From positions 1 through 41,522 of the IMG/VR virus record IMGVR_UViG_3300029327_000053: DNA of 41,522 nucleotides, one strand, 5' to 3'. This document shows, in pieces, positions 21,740 through 29,261 of this stretch. Made by a program: the position numbers and the translations under genes. Position 1 is the stretch's first letter, and each line of letters starts with the position of its first letter. The notes under the pieces were generated by a model. That model ran no database searches. It was not told the origin of the DNA and saw only the letters and a list, made by a program, of their open reading frames with translations. Source of the DNA: a virus.

Positions 21740-22663
21740 ATGGCTATCACAGCTTCCGCCAGTCTGAAACTCGATAAGGTTCTCAACCTTATGCTCGTCG
21801 CGTTCAAGCGCCGTCTGGCGCCAATCACGCAATTTTCCACCAAGTTTGAGGCGCGCGAAGTACCCCGCGATCACAATCTGCAGGTACCATTCATTCCCCT
21901 TGAACAGATGGATTCCATCGACTTCGACTACTCCAAGGGCTACCAATCTGGTGATTTCAATGTGGAAACCAGACCGGTACCCGTGAATAAGCGGAAATAC
22001 CAGGTTCTGCAATTCACGATGAAGGATTTGCTGGGACTGTCCGTCGAAGTTCTCGATACATCTCTCGCCGCCAAGGCCGATAAGCTTGGTGCCGACGTCA
22101 CCGCCGACATTTTGAGCGTCATCAAAGCCGCGAAATTTGGCGACGCCATCGCATCCTATGCCGACGGCGTTTTCGATGCTGATAGCGCCGCCGATCTCTC
22201 TGTCAATTGCGGCGCGGCAAACTGGCCGACCGTCAACCGCCAACTGATTGTCGATGAGGTTTGGAGCCGCCAACTCCTCAAAGACCCTGCTCTGCGCAAT
22301 GCCCAGGCATCTGGCAGCACCGCTACCCTACGCGATGGAATCATCGGCCGCGTTAGCAATTTCGACGTCACTCCCGTACCCAACCTTCCGGACAACGGCG
22401 AATCCCTCAAAGGATTTGCGGCGTTTAAATACGGCATCCTCGTCGCCAACGCTCCCATGGAAGCGACCGAGGAGGTCAAGGAACGCCTTAGCGATTACCG
22501 GCTCGTCACCGACCCGCAAACTGGCCTCACCCTGGTCTATCGTGCCTGGGGCGATCCCGACATGGATTCGGCGAAGAAAACGATCGAATTCGGATACGGC
22601 TATGCCCCCGGCGACGCGAACCAGATCAAACGCCTCACCCTTTCGGCTCCTGCTCAGGGCTAA
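21740..22663 (+). CDS. Major capsid protein
   Basis: A 307-residue protein following the scaffold, of normal length for a HK97-fold capsid subunit. Typical traits are an N-terminal helix (LKLDKVLNLMLVAFKRRLAPI), a strand region with YQVLQFTMKDLLG, and a central helix with DVTADILSVIKAAKFGDAIASYADGV. The C-terminal block FAAFKYGILVANAPM ... YRLVTDPQTGLTLVYRAWGDPD resembles capsid proteins of other siphophages. The identity rests on position and these family-like patterns. No ribosome site is present before the ATG. Confidence 0.8.
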   Translation: MAITASASLKLDKVLNLMLVAFKRRLAPITQFSTKFEAREVPRDHNLQVPFIPLEQMDSIDFDYSKGYQSGDFNVETRPVPVNKRKYQVLQFTMKDLLGLSVEVLDTSLAAKADKLGADVTADILSVIKAAKFGDAIASYADGVFDADSAADLSVNCGAANWPTVNRQLIVDEVWSRQLLKDPALRNAQASGSTATLRDGIIGRVSNFDVTPVPNLPDNGESLKGFAAFKYGILVANAPMEATEEVKERLSDYRLVTDPQTGLTLVYRAWGDPDMDSAKKTIEFGYGYAPGDANQIKRLTLSAPAQG

Positions 22664-22689
22664 ACGTCTGACCTGAATCCAATCGCACT

Positions 22690-22932
22690 ATGACTTCCGC
22701 CATCACCCTCGCCCGCCCGCACGGCTCCCAGAAATGGGAAACCATCAAGGGACCTGAGGCCCCGCTCCCCGCGCAGATCGTTGCGTTCCGTGAGTTCCAG
22801 GGCCTCCGGACGCATCCCCGGTTTGCCGAGGTGCAGCTCTGGGTCAGCAACGAGGGCATCGCCAAAAAGCGGATCCTCCAGCCCGAGGCCGAACCGGAAA
22901 AGGAAAAGTCCGGCGGCAAGAAAAAGTCTTAA
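22690..22932 (+). CDS. Small protein after the capsid gene
   Basis: An 80-residue protein with a beta-rich first part (AITLARPHGSQKWETIKG) and a charged lysine-rich tail (EPEKEKSGGKKKS). The middle segment EVQLWVSNEGIAKK suggests a small head-completion or decoration protein, but this is by position only. TCTGAC lies about 16 nt before the ATG, which is a poor match to the TTGACA box. The initiator tRNA begins one base after its stop. Confidence 0.62.
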   Translation: MTSAITLARPHGSQKWETIKGPEAPLPAQIVAFREFQGLRTHPRFAEVQLWVSNEGIAKKRILQPEAEPEKEKSGGKKKS

Positions 22933-22933
22933 T

Positions 22934-23008
22934 CGCGGAGTGGCGCAGCGGTAGCGCGTCGGGCCCATAACCCGAAGGTCGCCGGTTCAAATCCGGCCTC
23001 CGCAACCA
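22934..23008 (+). tRNA. Initiator tRNA-Met (fMet type), anticodon CAT
   Basis: A complete 75-nt cloverleaf including encoded CCA. The acceptor strand CGCGGAG pairs with CUCCGCA, leaving a C1-A72 mismatch. The anticodon stem has three consecutive G-C pairs (UCGGG/CCCGA). Both are the defining marks of bacterial initiator tRNA. The T arm is GCCGG-UUCAAAU-CCGGC. The anticodon loop is CCCAUAA, so position 33 is C rather than the near-universal U. It is in the capsid-tail module on the coding strand and has its own terminator, so it should be transcribed late. Confidence 0.93.
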
Positions 23009-23012
23009 ATTT

Positions 23013-23049
23013 GAGCCCGGGCAAGGATCGCCTGGGCTCTTCCATTTTT
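23013..23049 (+). terminator. Intrinsic terminator after the tRNA
   Basis: GAGCCCGGGC (23013-23022) pairs with GCCTGGGCTC (23030-23039), a 10-bp stem with one G-U pair and a 7-base loop. TTCCATTTTT follows. It may end the tRNA transcript and reduce read-through from capsid into tail genes. Confidence 0.75.
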
Positions 23050-23062
23050 CACCACAAACGAC

Positions 23063-23437
23063 ATGCCAAAAATCAACATCCCCACACTCATCGCCGAGGG
23101 CGCATCCATCAAGGCCCGGGTGAAAGCAGACGCGGCCCGTCTCAAAGAAATCGAGGCCGAACTCATCCGCCAGGGCGCGGGCAAACATGAAGGCGACAAC
23201 GGTGCCTCGTGCACCGTGATTATCGGCGCGGCGGCAATCAAACTCCCCAAAGACGCAGTGGACAAGGTTCGCGAGCTGCTCGGCGAGGAGCATTTCAAGA
23301 CCCTCTTCGACCGCACCGTCGGCTATGCGCCCGTGAAAGGTTTCCGCGACGTGGCCGCCGCTGTCCTCACCGAGGCCAAGGCCCGCAAGATCATCGCGCT
23401 TTGCGAAACGCCGGCGTCTCCCTACGTCAAATGGTAA
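23063..23437 (+). CDS. Hypothetical head-tail region protein
   Basis: A 124-residue protein. An N-terminal helix is rich in Ala, Lys and Glu (EGASIKARVKADAARLKEIEAELI), then comes a strand (NGASCTVIIGAAAIKLP) and helices (DKVRELLGEEHFKTLF; AAVLTEAKARKIIAL). The helical start resembles phage proteins with a DUF-type charged helix but I cannot name it. It starts 13 bases after the terminator T-run with no ribosome site. Confidence 0.65.
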   Translation: MPKINIPTLIAEGASIKARVKADAARLKEIEAELIRQGAGKHEGDNGASCTVIIGAAAIKLPKDAVDKVRELLGEEHFKTLFDRTVGYAPVKGFRDVAAAVLTEAKARKIIALCETPASPYVKW

Positions 23438-23443
23438 ACCGCC

Positions 23444-23767
23444 ATGGCCGCCGGTATTAATCTTCTCAGCCGTGGGATTGGTATGATCCAGAAAGCCTTC
23501 GGCACCGAGCAGGTGACCATCGAGGGCTTCCCGTCGCCGATCACCGTCGACTGGAATGACCTCGGCCGCACGGAACAGATCATCATGCAGGGCAAGCGCG
23601 TCAGCTTCTCGGCCACGCTCGACGCCACGGCCAATCAATTCCCGCATTCGCCGGTGCAGGGCCAGCGCGTCACGCGCCTCAAAACGGGCGCCGTCTTCCG
23701 CATTACCGGCCCGATCCACGCCGACGGCCTCACCTACCGCTTCATCCTCGACTCCGTCAACAAATGA
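23444..23767 (+). CDS. Hypothetical head-tail connector protein
   Basis: A 107-residue beta-rich protein (VTIEGFPSPITVDWNDLG; KRVSFSATLDATAN; GAVFRITGPIHADGLTYRFILDSV). Its size, strand content and position between capsid and tail genes are as expected for a head-closure or stopper protein. There is no sequence motif to confirm this. Its stop overlaps the next start (ATGA). Confidence 0.62.
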   Translation: MAAGINLLSRGIGMIQKAFGTEQVTIEGFPSPITVDWNDLGRTEQIIMQGKRVSFSATLDATANQFPHSPVQGQRVTRLKTGAVFRITGPIHADGLTYRFILDSVNK

Positions 23768-23970
23768 TCGCCACCGAACCATTGAAGCCGCTGTATATGT
23801 TCGGCAACGTGAAAAACGACAGTCAGCGCATCCGTTTCGACCGCTCCGTGTATGAGCCGATCATTCGGGACGGCGATTTTGCAAAAGCCAGGCACCGCAG
23901 GACGGGCAAGTATTACGCGATCGTCACGGCCAACGATCAATGGTACATCGGAATTGAGGTACTGCCATGA
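23764..23970 (+). CDS. Small hypothetical protein
   Basis: A 68-residue basic protein beginning with a hydrophobic-polar strand pattern (PLKPLYMFGNVKNDSQRIRFDRSVYEP) and ending in strands (KYYAIVTANDQWYIGIEVL). It is coupled by ATGA at both ends. It is likely a head-tail joining accessory by position; the function is unknown. Confidence 0.62.
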   Translation: MIATEPLKPLYMFGNVKNDSQRIRFDRSVYEPIIRDGDFAKARHRRTGKYYAIVTANDQWYIGIEVLP

Positions 23971-24395
23971 ATGACCCCCTCCTCGCCCGCGCCATCGCAA
24001 AAATGCTCGCCGCATCCCCCGAGTTGGCGGGTGTGAACGTCTACGGCCACCTGGAAAAAATCGTGGATGGGGAGCCCGAGGGCTCCGAGGAAATCGAGTT
24101 CCCGGCCGTCCTCATCGATGCGAAAAGCACGCCGCTCACCGGCTCGGCCAGCGTAGCCATGGCCACCGTCAATGTGATCGTCGATAGCCAGGCCGACGAT
24201 GACGGCGCCGCCGTCCACAACCCGCGCCAGGCGTTCGTCGTTGAGAGAATGGCCGATCGCAACGCCCTCGCCGACGCGTTGGCCTCCGAGGGCCTCCAGC
24301 TCCTCGGTCCCCCGGCGCCGACGTCGTCTGACCCCGATATCGAGGCCCGGGCGTTGCGCGGCGTTTTCGCATACAAGATCGGTTACGCATCGTAA
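23967..24395 (+). CDS. Probable tail terminator or completion protein
   Basis: A 142-residue protein with an N-terminal helix (LLARAIAKMLAASPEL), strands (EEIEFPAVLIDAKS; VAMATVNVIVDSQ), a long helix (QAFVVERMADRNALADALAS) and a last strand (ALRGVFAYKIGY). This alpha/beta order with a strand of the form xAxxxVxVxVDSQ is the pattern of lambda gpU-like tail terminators. The position before the tail tube fits. The family assignment is inference. Confidence 0.6.
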   Translation: MNDPLLARAIAKMLAASPELAGVNVYGHLEKIVDGEPEGSEEIEFPAVLIDAKSTPLTGSASVAMATVNVIVDSQADDDGAAVHNPRQAFVVERMADRNALADALASEGLQLLGPPAPTSSDPDIEARALRGVFAYKIGYAS

Positions 24396-24416
24396 GCGTC
24401 TGAAAATCAGGCTAAC

Positions 24417-24438
24417 AATCCGAAAATATTTTCGGATT
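24417..24438. repeat. Perfect 22-bp AT-core palindrome
   Basis: AATCCGAAAAT is followed at once by its reverse complement ATTTTCGGATT. It lies in the 90-base gap before the tail-tube gene. As RNA it makes an 11-bp hairpin without a proper loop, so a protein-binding site is at least as likely. No T-run follows. Confidence 0.6.
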
Positions 24439-24485
24439 TGGGTGGGCCTCCTCTCTGAGAATCGTTGACATGCGGCCCGGGAGAT

Positions 24486-24830
24486 ATGGCCGACTCCGCC
24501 ACTTCCGTCACCTTTGGTATTTCCCGCGTCACGGGCACGTTTATCCAGTCCGTCGAGACCACGGCGAAAATCGAGACGAAGGTCCTCAAAAACAGCAAGG
24601 GCCAGTCTGCCTTGATCAACACCTATGACCCGACCACATCAGGAAGCGTCAAGGGCCATGGCGCGCTCGCACTGGCCCCGGGGATTGGCGATCCCGGCGT
24701 GTCCGGTCTCGGCACCGGTGGCGTTTCCGTTATCGAAGAAGTGAAAAACACCGAGGGCAACGAAGAGTTCGCCGGGTGGGATTACAACTTCAAGTACTTC
24801 CCGAACGGCACCGCACTGGTCGCCAGCTAA
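24486..24830 (+). CDS. Probable tail tube protein
   Basis: A 114-residue beta-rich protein. The run FIQSVETTAKIETKVLKNSKG, then NTYDPTTSGSVKGHGAL and VIEEVKNTEGNEEFAGWDYNF, matches the layout of phage tube subunits, whose two sheets carry a conserved D-G/N-x-x turn and a 'YDPxxxxSVxG' segment. It is shorter than many tube proteins (often 130-250). ATG 24486 is preceded by GGGAG close by, and CGTTGACA ends 15 nt upstream. Confidence 0.55.
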   Translation: MADSATSVTFGISRVTGTFIQSVETTAKIETKVLKNSKGQSALINTYDPTTSGSVKGHGALALAPGIGDPGVSGLGTGGVSVIEEVKNTEGNEEFAGWDYNFKYFPNGTALVAS

Positions 24831-24879
24831 TTTCGGCCGATTCCCGGCCTGATCCTAAAATCCACACCCAAAATCACTC

Positions 24880-25320
24880 ATGAAAAAAGGCGACCGAATC
24901 GTCTCCATCATCGACGTCAACGCGAACCCGCTCTCCTCGCCGAACTCCGACATGGTTTCGGCGTTGCTGACGCTCGGGATCCCGTTAAACCCCGAATTCG
25001 GCATCCGCGATTACCGCGAGGTCATCGATGGCAAACCCACGCGCACCGTCGTCTGGACGCTGGAGGCCACCTCGCGGGAGGGAACCTACGACACCGCAAC
25101 GCTCATCGAGAACTGGAAAGACCCCAAATGGTGCGCGGAGAATTCCGACCATCCCTTGGTCTATATCAAGCGGGCGTTTGAAAACCATCACCGCATGGTA
25201 GAGCACATCAAGACCTCCGTCCCGATCGCCATGGTGCGCAAGGGCAAGCACATCGCGCTCATCCCCTATGACGCGCGTCCGGAGGAAAAGAAACGTCTCC
25301 TCGATCTCCTCGAAAAATGA
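24880..25320 (+). CDS. Hypothetical tail protein
   Basis: A 146-residue protein. It begins with a strand/turn region (DRIVSIIDVNANPLSSPNSDMVSALL), then RDYREVIDGKPTRTVVWTLEA, and ends with helices (SDHPLVYIKRAFENHHRMVEHIK; EKKRLLDLLE). It is not recognised. It lies between the tube gene and the assembly chaperone. Its stop overlaps the chaperone start (ATGA). Confidence 0.65.
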   Translation: MKKGDRIVSIIDVNANPLSSPNSDMVSALLTLGIPLNPEFGIRDYREVIDGKPTRTVVWTLEATSREGTYDTATLIENWKDPKWCAENSDHPLVYIKRAFENHHRMVEHIKTSVPIAMVRKGKHIALIPYDARPEEKKRLLDLLEK

Positions 25321-25790
25321 GCGACCCAACTCCCATCGATCAGGCCGAGCACGACCGCTTGGCAAGCCTCGCCTTCCTCACCCCGGATGCGTCGGAAGTG
25401 GGGAAACTCACGCTGCGGCCCTTTTCGGCTGCCACCATGGCCATGATGCGCCAGACGCGCAACGAATGGCTCAAGCGCGTTCCGCTTGACGAGATGGAGA
25501 ACGCCGACTTTGCCACCCTCGCCTGGCTCTATATCCAGGGCGCGCCGGAAAACGAAGTGCGCCGCACCATCTGGAACGAAACGCTCTTCCGTGAATCGGT
25601 CCTGAAATGGGCCTCCGAACCGAACGAAAAAGGCGAACCGCGTATCTCCAGCGAAGATCTCGCGGAAACCAAAGTGCAGATCGCCTTCGCGCTGGACTTG
25701 ATCCACGCCGCCCAGGTCGAGGTAAAGGAAAAGCCGGACGATCCGAGTGCGCCCCCGTCGAGCGCCCCCGAGCCGCCCCCAAACTCCTAG
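25317..25790 (+). CDS. Tail assembly chaperone, short (gpG-like) form
   Basis: A 157-residue protein. It is helical and acidic (LRPFSAATMAMMRQTRNEWLKRVPLDEMENADFATLAWLYIQ), with a proline-serine tail (DDPSAPPSSAPEPPP). Position, just upstream of the minor tail and tape-measure genes, and the overlapping out-of-frame continuation, identify it as the zero-frame product of a gpG/gpGT-type chaperone pair. Such proteins coat the tape measure while the tail polymerises. The stop lies 3 bases past the CCCAAAC slippery site. Confidence 0.8.
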   Translation: MSDPTPIDQAEHDRLASLAFLTPDASEVGKLTLRPFSAATMAMMRQTRNEWLKRVPLDEMENADFATLAWLYIQGAPENEVRRTIWNETLFRESVLKWASEPNEKGEPRISSEDLAETKVQIAFALDLIHAAQVEVKEKPDDPSAPPSSAPEPPPNS

Positions 25791-26020
25791 AGCCAGCGGC
25801 GGAAGCGGTTCGCATCCGCGCGCTGGCCAAGACCACCCACTGGACCGAGCGGTATATCTTTTGGGAACTCCCTTATTGGCGGTACCTGCACTATCTCCAC
25901 GCCGAGCTGCGCGCCAATGACAACTGGACGGTGCCCGTCGGTTGTGGAGAGCCCAAGTTTGCCCCGCCTGCGGATCAGCTCGCCGCCATCGAGGCGGCGG
26001 ATTGGACAACGGAGGAATAG
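25317..26020 (+). CDS. Tail assembly chaperone, -1 frameshifted (gpGT-like) form
   Basis: Reading 25317-25784 in the first frame and slipping back one base at CCCAAAC (25778-25784) gives 156 residues plus a 78-residue extension that ends at 26020. The extension (LLEPAAEAVRIRALAK ... THWTERYIFWELPYWRYLHYLHAEL) is rich in Trp and Tyr, as a T domain that binds tail tube protein often is. The codons around the site are C CCA AAC. In lambda only a few percent of ribosomes shift; the ratio here is unknown. Ribosome frameshifting is an inference from the slippery site, stem and gene position. Confidence 0.78.
25778..25827 (+). promoter_or_regulatory. Programmed -1 frameshift signal
   Basis: The slippery heptamer CCCAAAC (25778-25784) is in the right codon phase. 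It is followed after 7 bases by a 12-bp stem with one bulge: 25792-25803 pairs with 25815-25827, built on GCCAGCG/CGCTGGC and GCGGA/TCCGC. Loop 25804-25814. Spacer length, stem and position all fit the X-XXY-YYZ type of site. Confidence 0.8.
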
Positions 26021-26022
26021 CC

Positions 26023-26814
26023 ATGGATGTCACGCTCAAGATCGACACCACGGATTTCAAACACTCGCTCCAGCGCTTCGCCCTCTATTCGAAAAAGGAC
26101 GGCGCCACGGTCCTTTGCGATGCCACACGCAGTTTCCTGCGCCGCGCGATCGCGCTGACGCCACCCAGCAATGGCAAATCGGATTCCGAATCGCGCAAGC
26201 GTGGCGAAATGGCCATCGACCGGGATCTCCAAAGCGTTTTCGTGGCCAAGCCGCGCAGCGAGTTGGAGACTCTGATCGACATCTTCGGCAAGGAGCATGT
26301 GCGCCGGGCTCTCACGAAAAAGGACGGCACCGTCTGGCTCGTCGATTACGACATCATCGAGCTGAATGAATCGGCCATGGAGCCCTTCCACAAAGCCAAG
26401 CGGCTCGCGGAGGGCCACGGCCGGGTTTCCCAGGCCGGGCGGCGCTCGCAGGATATCGGCCGCTGGAAGGCAGACAACTACATGTGGGTGCCCAAAGAGA
26501 ACCTCGAATCCTACAAGCGCAAGCTCTACAAGCGCGTCGGCGCGCTGGCCGCCGGGTGGAACCCCGCCGCGCTCAGCCCAAAAATCGGCCTGCGCGTTCC
26601 CGCGTGGATCCGCCGCCATGGCGACAAATACGGCGCGATCTGGATCCGCCTGGATACCGGGAACATGAGCATCGTTGTCGTCAACAACTACCACGGCAGC
26701 GTGCGAGGGCTCCAGTCGCAGATCAACCAGGCGTTGGCCTGGACGGGCCGGGATCTGGATCGCCGGGTGGATTATTACCTCGCGAAATCAGCGCGCAGCG
26801 CAGGCTTTCATTAA
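26023..26814 (+). CDS. Hypothetical minor tail protein
   Basis: A 263-residue basic protein. The N-terminal helix-strand region (DVTLKIDTTDFKHSLQRFAL) and the long stretch RKRGEMAIDRDLQSVFVAK resemble minor tail proteins of the HK97 gp10 kind, which join tail parts. The C-terminal part (YLAKSARSAGFH) carries many Arg, Trp and Tyr. The ribosome site is GGAGG, 8 bases before ATG 26023. It lies directly before the tape measure, apart from a possible minus-strand gene. The family match is tentative. Confidence 0.6.
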   Translation: MDVTLKIDTTDFKHSLQRFALYSKKDGATVLCDATRSFLRRAIALTPPSNGKSDSESRKRGEMAIDRDLQSVFVAKPRSELETLIDIFGKEHVRRALTKKDGTVWLVDYDIIELNESAMEPFHKAKRLAEGHGRVSQAGRRSQDIGRWKADNYMWVPKENLESYKRKLYKRVGALAAGWNPAALSPKIGLRVPAWIRRHGDKYGAIWIRLDTGNMSIVVVNNYHGSVRGLQSQINQALAWTGRDLDRRVDYYLAKSARSAGFH

Positions 26815-26955
26815 CCCGCCGATGAGCGTGATCGCAACCACCGCCAGAAAAGCGCCGGGGCCCTTGATGAAGAGCGCGGCAAGAAACGGAAGCGCCAGCC
26901 AGCCGAGCACGGCCAGCGCGCATCCGATGAGAAAACCTCTGATTGCGACTGACAT
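26788..26955 (-). CDS. Small antisense membrane protein
   Basis: A 55-residue minus-strand protein (MSVAIRGFLIGCALAV ... GGLMKACAAR). It has two hydrophobic helices, about 8-30 (rich in Leu, Ala, Trp) and 36-50 (FLAVVAITLIGGL). It fills the only sizeable gap between the minor tail and tape-measure genes and overlaps the former by 27 bases. Codons have GC-rich third positions like the neighbours. No ribosome site is visible on its strand. A plus-strand reading of the same gap (46 residues from 26822) is less protein-like. Confidence 0.48.
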   Translation of the reverse strand: MSVAIRGFLIGCALAVLGWLALPFLAALFIKGPGAFLAVVAITLIGGLMKACAAR

Positions 26956-26967
26956 CACGTAAGAACT

Positions 26968-29244
26968 ATGGGCCAAATCCGCGCCGATCTCAACCTGAAT
27001 TGCGATAAGTTCCTCGCCGCCATCCGAACGGTCGACAACGCCGTCGAGCACCTGGAGCACAATATCGTCGGCTTCGTGGCCGGGTTCAAAGGCCTGCAAA
27101 TCGCAGGGGAAGCGATCGAGTCACAGTTCGAGCACCTAAAACAGAGCTTGGAACTGGGGGCCACCCTGAGGGAAGTGAGCCTCAACACAAACCAGACGGT
27201 TTCGGACGTGATGCTCCTGCGCCAGGTCTTTGAAAATTCCGGCATGGGGGCAGAATTTGCCGAGCAGGCCATTTTCAACCTTAATAAATCGCTCGCCGGC
27301 GTGAACGAGGCCGGGGAGCCGACCAAGGGCGTTTTTGAAAAACTGGGCCTTTCCATCCAGGCCCTGCGGAGCCTCTCCACCGTCGACCAGTTGAAAATGC
27401 TGGGCGAGGCGTTCCGTAACATCGAGAACCCCGCCGATCGCGCCCGGGCGGCCGCCGACCTCTTCGGCAAGTCCGGGAAGCGCATGATGCAGATCTTCGG
27501 CGAGCCGGAGGCCTTCGCGATCGCCGCGACCCAAATCGGCGGCTTGGGCGAAACCATGGAGGCTAACGCCAAGGTGTTCAAAGAGATCGAGGATGAGATG
27601 GGCGCGCTCAATCTCAAGGCCCAGCAGCTTTGGGCCGGGATCGCGCAGGGTTCCGCCGGTGAACTCAAGGAAACCTTGGAATCGCTCCGGAGCGCAGATC
27701 TATCCGAGCTTGGCGAAAGCATCGGCGGCGTCATCACCAACGCGCTTCATCTCGCGAAAGTGCTTTGGGAAATTCGGCCCATCCTGATCGGCATCGGCGC
27801 CGCCATGGCGGCCAATACCATTGCAAGCTCTCGGTGGGGCGAAATCGTCCGGAATGCCACCCGGGAGGCCATTGGCGGCTTCGGGGGCCTCAATGCCGCA
27901 GTCAATACCTTCTCGGCCTGCCTGGTGCGATCGGAAGGGGCCATGGCCAAGCTCGCGTTTACGGGCCGGGTAGCCTTTGCGTCGCTTGCGGCCGGCGCGA
28001 AAGCTTTGTATACGGCCCTCGGCCCCATCGGCTGGGGCATCATGCTCGGTACCGCCGCAATGCAGGCCATCCATGGCCGCGCCGATAGGATTAACAACGC
28101 CTCGAGTGCGGTAAAATCAATCGGAGAGGAAAAAACCAGCCAGGCGCGGCAGAATTTTGCGGAGATGAACCACGTCTCTTCGGAAGGGGAGCGGGCCACC
28201 ATGGCCGAAAAGCTGGCCAAGCAGCTCGAAGAAGTCCACGAAAAGATCCGCCAGGTCAATGAGGATTTCTCAGACGAAAAGGGATTCGACGACGCGGGCC
28301 GGGCGCGTATTACCGAGGAATATGAAGCGCAGGCCCATGCGATAGAGCTGCAAGAGCGTTCCCTTGGGCATATTCCACAAGCGTTGCTCGATGCCCGCGC
28401 CGCCGCTAAGCATGAGGCCGAGGCTCTCGAGGAGGCGCGTAAAAAAGCCGAGCAGCTCACGGAGGAAGTCGCCAAGGGCCGCCAGCAGATGGAGTCCGAC
28501 ATAGCCAAGGCCTCATTCGACGAACTCACCCCGCAACAGCAAAAAGATAAAACGCTCTCCGACGTCGGAGCCAGCAGCGCCGAGGACATTGAGCAGGAGT
28601 TGGAGCAGCTCGACAAAGTCATTGAGCTCAACAACGAGCAAGGTAAGCAGAGCGACCGCGAACTTGAGCGGCAAATGAAGCTCATCGAGGCCCGGCGCGC
28701 TTTGATCGGCATCGAGAAGGCGATTAAAAAAGAACGCGAGGACCAGGAGCAAAAGGACCAGGCCGCCAAGGAGAAAAAGCAAAAGCAGGATGCCCGCTAC
28801 AACGATTTCGAGCGCGATTGGAAGCTTGAGGTTGCCAAAACCCAGGCCGAGATTCGCGGCGATGACGCCGGTGTTAAGCGCATCGAGCATCAGCAGCGTG
28901 TGAACCGCTATGAAAAAGAGGCCATCGACGTAGGCGAGGATCCAGCGCTGGCGCATAAAATGGCCGAGGCCAGGGCGACGGCCGACGATACCCTCGCTGC
29001 AAAAAAGGAAGCCGATAAGGAAAAGAGCGCTCCTCAATATGCCGTCGGCCATTTACGTTCGATCGGCGGCGGTGGCGTGGGCTTTGGCGCGAGCGATCCA
29101 CTCCTGCGGGAATCCCAGCGCCAAAGCCAAGCGCTGCGCGATCAGCTCACTGCCATTAACAGGACCAATTCGCTGCTTGAGTCGCTTAAAACGGCCCCCC
29201 CGTCCCAGCGAAACCCCGTCTTCGGCTCAGGGTATGGTTATTGA
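26968..29244 (+). CDS. Tail tape measure protein
   Basis: A 758-residue protein that sets tail length and delivers DNA through the membrane. The N-terminal 250 residues are helical and carry a TMP-core-like segment (LREVSLNTNQTVSDVMLLRQVFENSGM; EAFRNIENPADRARAAADLFG). Two hydrophobic stretches lie at about 251-285 and 328-368, the latter with GPIGWGIMLGTAA. Residues 375-700 form a very long charged coiled coil (Glu/Lys/Ala/Gln). At roughly 0.15 nm per residue a tail of about 110 nm would follow. The stop TGA is inside a TTGACA box for the next gene. Confidence 0.92.
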   Translation: MGQIRADLNLNCDKFLAAIRTVDNAVEHLEHNIVGFVAGFKGLQIAGEAIESQFEHLKQSLELGATLREVSLNTNQTVSDVMLLRQVFENSGMGAEFAEQAIFNLNKSLAGVNEAGEPTKGVFEKLGLSIQALRSLSTVDQLKMLGEAFRNIENPADRARAAADLFGKSGKRMMQIFGEPEAFAIAATQIGGLGETMEANAKVFKEIEDEMGALNLKAQQLWAGIAQGSAGELKETLESLRSADLSELGESIGGVITNALHLAKVLWEIRPILIGIGAAMAANTIASSRWGEIVRNATREAIGGFGGLNAAVNTFSACLVRSEGAMAKLAFTGRVAFASLAAGAKALYTALGPIGWGIMLGTAAMQAIHGRADRINNASSAVKSIGEEKTSQARQNFAEMNHVSSEGERATMAEKLAKQLEEVHEKIRQVNEDFSDEKGFDDAGRARITEEYEAQAHAIELQERSLGHIPQALLDARAAAKHEAEALEEARKKAEQLTEEVAKGRQQMESDIAKASFDELTPQQQKDKTLSDVGASSAEDIEQELEQLDKVIELNNEQGKQSDRELERQMKLIEARRALIGIEKAIKKEREDQEQKDQAAKEKKQKQDARYNDFERDWKLEVAKTQAEIRGDDAGVKRIEHQQRVNRYEKEAIDVGEDPALAHKMAEARATADDTLAAKKEADKEKSAPQYAVGHLRSIGGGGVGFGASDPLLRESQRQSQALRDQLTAINRTNSLLESLKTAPPSQRNPVFGSGYGY

Positions 29245-29261
29245 CAAGGCCGGGGAGGGAT

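Noticed and set aside
22934-23008. tRNA as a prophage attachment site
   Set aside because: It is complete, far from the integrase and surrounded by structural genes, so it is not an att remnant.
26822-26962. 46-residue plus-strand frame in the gap before the tape measure
   Set aside because: Low-complexity basic sequence; the opposite strand gives a much more coherent membrane protein.
27747-28769. 340-residue minus-strand frame over the tape measure
   Set aside because: Ser/Ala/Leu-rich mirror of a Glu/Lys coiled coil; typical antisense artefact.
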